Positions 21,427-23,910 of a DNA stretch of 23,910 nt are shown in pieces. Every line of letters begins with the position of its first letter. Within the stretch, counting starts at the first letter, position 1. The DNA is taken from positions 1 through 23,910 of the IMG/VR virus record IMGVR_UViG_3300047364_000021. One strand, 5' to 3'. The translations under genes and the position numbers were made by a program. The notes under the pieces are model-generated. The model saw only the letters and a program-made list of their open reading frames with translations, ran no database searches and was not told where the DNA came from. This stretch comes from a virus.

Positions 21427-23910
21427 ACGCAGGAAAAGCAGTATACGGAATTTTGAGCGCCAACAGCGGCGTCACTGACTTGGTAAGCACGCGCATCTTT
21501 CCTGAGATTGCAGAGCAGGAAGCGGCGACGCCATTTATAGTGTATCAGCTGCAGAGCGTAGCGCCTGAGGATACGCACGACGGACCGTCAAAGCTCGATG
21601 AGGTGCGCTTTGAGTTCCTGTGCTATGCCGACACCTACGACACAGCGGCTGACGTAGGCGTCAAGGTCCGTGCTGCTTTGGATCGTGTGAGCGGAACGTA
21701 CAACGGCGTCAACGTGGAAAGCGTACAGTTCAATGACGTTGACATTGATATTGAATACCAGCCACGCCGATACAGCCAAGTGCTCAAGTTCACCTTTCGC
21801 ATCAAGCGCGACGATTTTACGATTGCACAAGGCACGCCAGTCACGGGTGCGCAACTTGGTCAACTTGCTGACGTAGACGTTGACGGCGTATCGAACGGCC
21901 AGCTAATTGCATACAACAGCACGAGCGGCAACTGGGAAGCGGCGGACGATGCAACAGGCAGCAACACGCTGACAGGTTTAACAGATACCAGCATTACCAC
22001 GCCTGCAGATCGTGAAGCTCTTATCTACGACGGCGGCAACTGGGTCAACGATAACATAAGCAAGTCGGACGTCGGGCTGGGCAACGTGGACAACACCAGC
22101 GACGATGATAAGCCCGTAAGTTCAGCGACGCAAACGGCCTTGAATGCGAAGGCAGACACGAGCGCAGTACCTACGGAGCTGAACGACTTGAGCGACGTGA
22201 CGATAACAGGCACGCCCGCAGGAAACGAGGTGTTGATTTTCGACACGGCTACGAGTTCATTCAAGTCGCTGCCGAACTTTACTAACCGCTTTGAAGACGA
22301 CGCGGAGAACAACAAGCCCGCCACGCCATTTGGGGAGCGGGTGTATACGGTCAAGGCAGACGGGGACGGCATTTTTATTGACGCGCAATCTGACACGCCA
22401 TCAGCGGGCAAGGTTATCGAGCGCAAGATTTACTACAAGGCGGGCTTTCTTGAAAGCGGCGACGCCATCGGCGATTTCACCTTGATCCACACGTTCGCAG
22501 ACGATACCGCTTATTCTGCTACGGAAAGCGTGTTTGAAGGGTTTAGGGATGGTGACACGTACGGCACGCCGCCGTTCACGCTGTTGCAGACGTGGGAGGA
22601 GGCGACAGCAGCGCCAACCTTTACGGGCTTATTAAACGAATCATACGGCAGCGGCGCGGCTGCGGCGTATTCGGTGCGGCGATTGAATGGTAATTACACG
22701 GGCGCGGCGATTGAGGTAGAACGCAGCTCTGACAATACTTATCAGGACATCGGCTTTGATTCCAACGGCGACTTGGACGAGAGCGCACTTACGACGTTCT
22801 GCACGGGTACGACGTGCAAAGTCCGAAGCTGGTACGACCAATCGCAGACGGGCGGCACGGGTTCAGGCAACGACGCAGTACAGACGACGCACGCGAACCA
22901 GCCGACTATTTACACGGGCGGCGCGATTGTGAAGGAGAACGGACGGGTGGCGTTGGATTATGAAGGTTCGCAATCATTGTATAGTTCAGGCGTAAGCATC
23001 GCGGCAAGTATGGATATTTACCATACAACGAAAAAAGACACGTCTACGCGACAGGCTTGGTTTGCGTTTGATGCTTCTTCGAACACCAATTACTTGCGGC
23101 AAGAGGCGACCAGCGAACAAGTATTATTTCAATTTACAGACGGCTTTAATTTTTTCCTATCAGGGAATGCACCCGCCTCAAACAGGTTGACACAAAATCT
23201 ATACAATGCAAATGCAACATCAGGAGCGCAAGAAGTGCGGTTGAATGGTGTTTCTTTATTTACCGATACCGACACATATTCGGCGACAGGGATTAGCGGT
23301 TTGTACATTGGTGTACAAAATAATGGCGCTAATGATTTAGACGGCAAGTATCAAGAGTTCATAATTTATGACAGCGTAAAAAACTCGACCGACCGCAGCG
23401 ACATCGAAGAAAACGTCGGCGACTACTTCACCCAAAACACGCCACTCCTCGACACGTATACAGGAGCGGCGGCGGCCTACTCTTTGCGCAAGCTGCGAAC
23501 TGCCTACAGCGGGAGCGCCGTTCGAGTGCGACGAAGCAACGACAACGCCGAAACCGACATCGGATTTAACGTATTTGGTGAGCTTTCTACGGTGAGCCTT
23601 GCGGCGCACTGTGGTTCGAACGACGGATTCGTGGTGACGTGGTACGACCAAAGCGGGAACACGAACGACGCGACGCAAAGCACGACGGCGAATCAGCCAA
23701 AGATTTACGACGGGACGACGGGCGTGGTGACGGAGAACGGAAAGCCTGCCTTTGAGTTTGATGCAAGCAACGATACAATGGTATCATCTTTCAGTAGCAG
23801 TTCAAACTACAGCGTCTTTCAGGTTTTTGCGCAATTGCAAATTTTGACCACTGGCAATTTGTTTAGCACGATTGACTACGGAACAAGCGGCGCAAAGTCA
23901 GGCGTTCAAG
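21423..23910 (+). CDS. Tail terminator fused to fibre shaft and GH54-like modules (neck appendage), partial at window end
   Basis: The ATG overlaps the gp10-like stop (ATGA) and the frame stays open for 829 codons to the window end. Residues 1-127 match a DUF3168-like tail terminator (GILSANSGVTDLVSTRIFPE, TPFIVYQLQS, VRFEFLCYA, RRYSQVLKFTFRI). Residues ~145-285 hold three fibre-shaft repeats (such as LADVDVDGVSNGQLIAYNST and DLSDVTITGTPAGNEVLIFD) plus SKSDVGLGNVDNTSDDDKP. Two GH54 catalytic-like/LamG-like modules follow (from ~398 and ~676), each with an AYS(V/L)R(R/K)L start and WYDQS; the first has TTFCTGTTCKV, close to fungal GH54 enzymes. If the map is circular, the protein ends at 691 with about 929 residues. 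Catalysis is unproven. Confidence 0.82.
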   Translation, partial: MNAGKAVYGILSANSGVTDLVSTRIFPEIAEQEAATPFIVYQLQSVAPEDTHDGPSKLDEVRFEFLCYADTYDTAADVGVKVRAALDRVSGTYNGVNVESVQFNDVDIDIEYQPRRYSQVLKFTFRIKRDDFTIAQGTPVTGAQLGQLADVDVDGVSNGQLIAYNSTSGNWEAADDATGSNTLTGLTDTSITTPADREALIYDGGNWVNDNISKSDVGLGNVDNTSDDDKPVSSATQTALNAKADTSAVPTELNDLSDVTITGTPAGNEVLIFDTATSSFKSLPNFTNRFEDDAENNKPATPFGERVYTVKADGDGIFIDAQSDTPSAGKVIERKIYYKAGFLESGDAIGDFTLIHTFADDTAYSATESVFEGFRDGDTYGTPPFTLLQTWEEATAAPTFTGLLNESYGSGAAAAYSVRRLNGNYTGAAIEVERSSDNTYQDIGFDSNGDLDESALTTFCTGTTCKVRSWYDQSQTGGTGSGNDAVQTTHANQPTIYTGGAIVKENGRVALDYEGSQSLYSSGVSIAASMDIYHTTKKDTSTRQAWFAFDASSNTNYLRQEATSEQVLFQFTDGFNFFLSGNAPASNRLTQNLYNANATSGAQEVRLNGVSLFTDTDTYSATGISGLYIGVQNNGANDLDGKYQEFIIYDSVKNSTDRSDIEENVGDYFTQNTPLLDTYTGAAAAYSLRKLRTAYSGSAVRVRRSNDNAETDIGFNVFGELSTVSLAAHCGSNDGFVVTWYDQSGNTNDATQSTTANQPKIYDGTTGVVTENGKPAFEFDASNDTMVSSFSSSSNYSVFQVFAQLQILTTGNLFSTIDYGTSGAKSGVQ
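23519..23910 (+). repeat. Right-hand copy of the segment also found at 1-389
   Basis: This stretch aligns in frame with 1-389. The first part differs by many mostly synonymous changes and one codon length difference; the last 106 bases (23805-23910) are identical to 284-389. It is either the overlap of a circular genome assembled from two variants or a tandem copy of the fibre module. Confidence 0.85.

Noticed and set aside
21588-23787. Long minus-strand open frames opposite the fibre gene and others (for example 23337-23678, 7274-8143, 3509-4447)
   Set aside because: They mirror strongly coding plus-strand genes, have Cys/Arg/Ser-rich composition without domain signatures, and no signals of their own.
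21423-23910. A diversity-generating retroelement acting on the fibre modules
   Set aside because: No reverse transcriptase is present, and the two copies differ at many synonymous sites of all base types rather than at template adenines only.
1-23910. tRNA genes
   Set aside because: No convincing cloverleaf or GTTCRANNC arm was seen in any of the few intergenic gaps.

Overview
The window looks like essentially one complete small siphovirus (HK97-type) genome that infects a member of the Bacteroidota. All convincing genes are on the plus strand, packed with ATGA/TAATG overlaps and only four gaps longer than about 30 bases. The host group is inferred from proteins typical of Bacteroidota phages (DUF3127-like OB-fold protein, BT4734-like primase-polymerase domain), from several boxes matching the Bacteroidota promoter element TAnnTTTG, and from the general lack of Shine-Dalgarno sequences. 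The last ~390 bases are a diverged copy of the first ~389, ending in 106 identical bases, and both lie in the same reading frame. The window is therefore probably a circular or circularly permuted genome of about 23.5 kb opened inside one gene; a tandem repeat of the module is the alternative.

Layout, left to right: (1) 2-1501, the C-terminal end of the neck/fibre protein, an unknown 133-aa protein, a membrane/coiled-coil protein and a 53-aa protein. (2) 1503-6880, tail: tube protein, two-frame tail assembly chaperone with a probable -1 frameshift on an A8 run, tape measure, large tail-tip protein. (3) 6877-8363, lysis and end of the late genes: a 40-aa membrane protein, an M15 peptidase endolysin, a calcineurin-like phosphoesterase and a 56-aa membrane protein, closed by a strong terminator at 8427-8461. 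(4) 8520-13961, early replication and recombination genes: PrimPol-like protein, possible annealing protein, OB-fold protein, small HTH protein, ParB-like protein, replication initiator with four 22-bp iterons inside its gene, several out-of-frame overlapping genes, NinG and an HNH nuclease. (5) 14062-19923, packaging and head: small and large terminase, portal, and a protease-capsid fusion, closed by a second terminator. (6) 19989-23910, connector, head closure, gp10-like protein, and a tail terminator continuous with a fibre-like protein.

The phage carries no DNA polymerase, replicative helicase, integrase or obvious CI-type repressor, so it should depend on host replication enzymes recruited at its own origin; no sign of lysogeny is visible. 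The most unusual points are (a) a tail-terminator (DUF3168-like) domain fused in one open frame to fibre-shaft repeats and tandem GH54-like/LamG-like modules, which would put glycan-binding appendages at the head-tail neck, (b) a capsid gene that joins two helical domains, a prohead protease and the major capsid protein, and (c) an iteron origin inside the initiator gene followed by a TACNNN hexamer tract.
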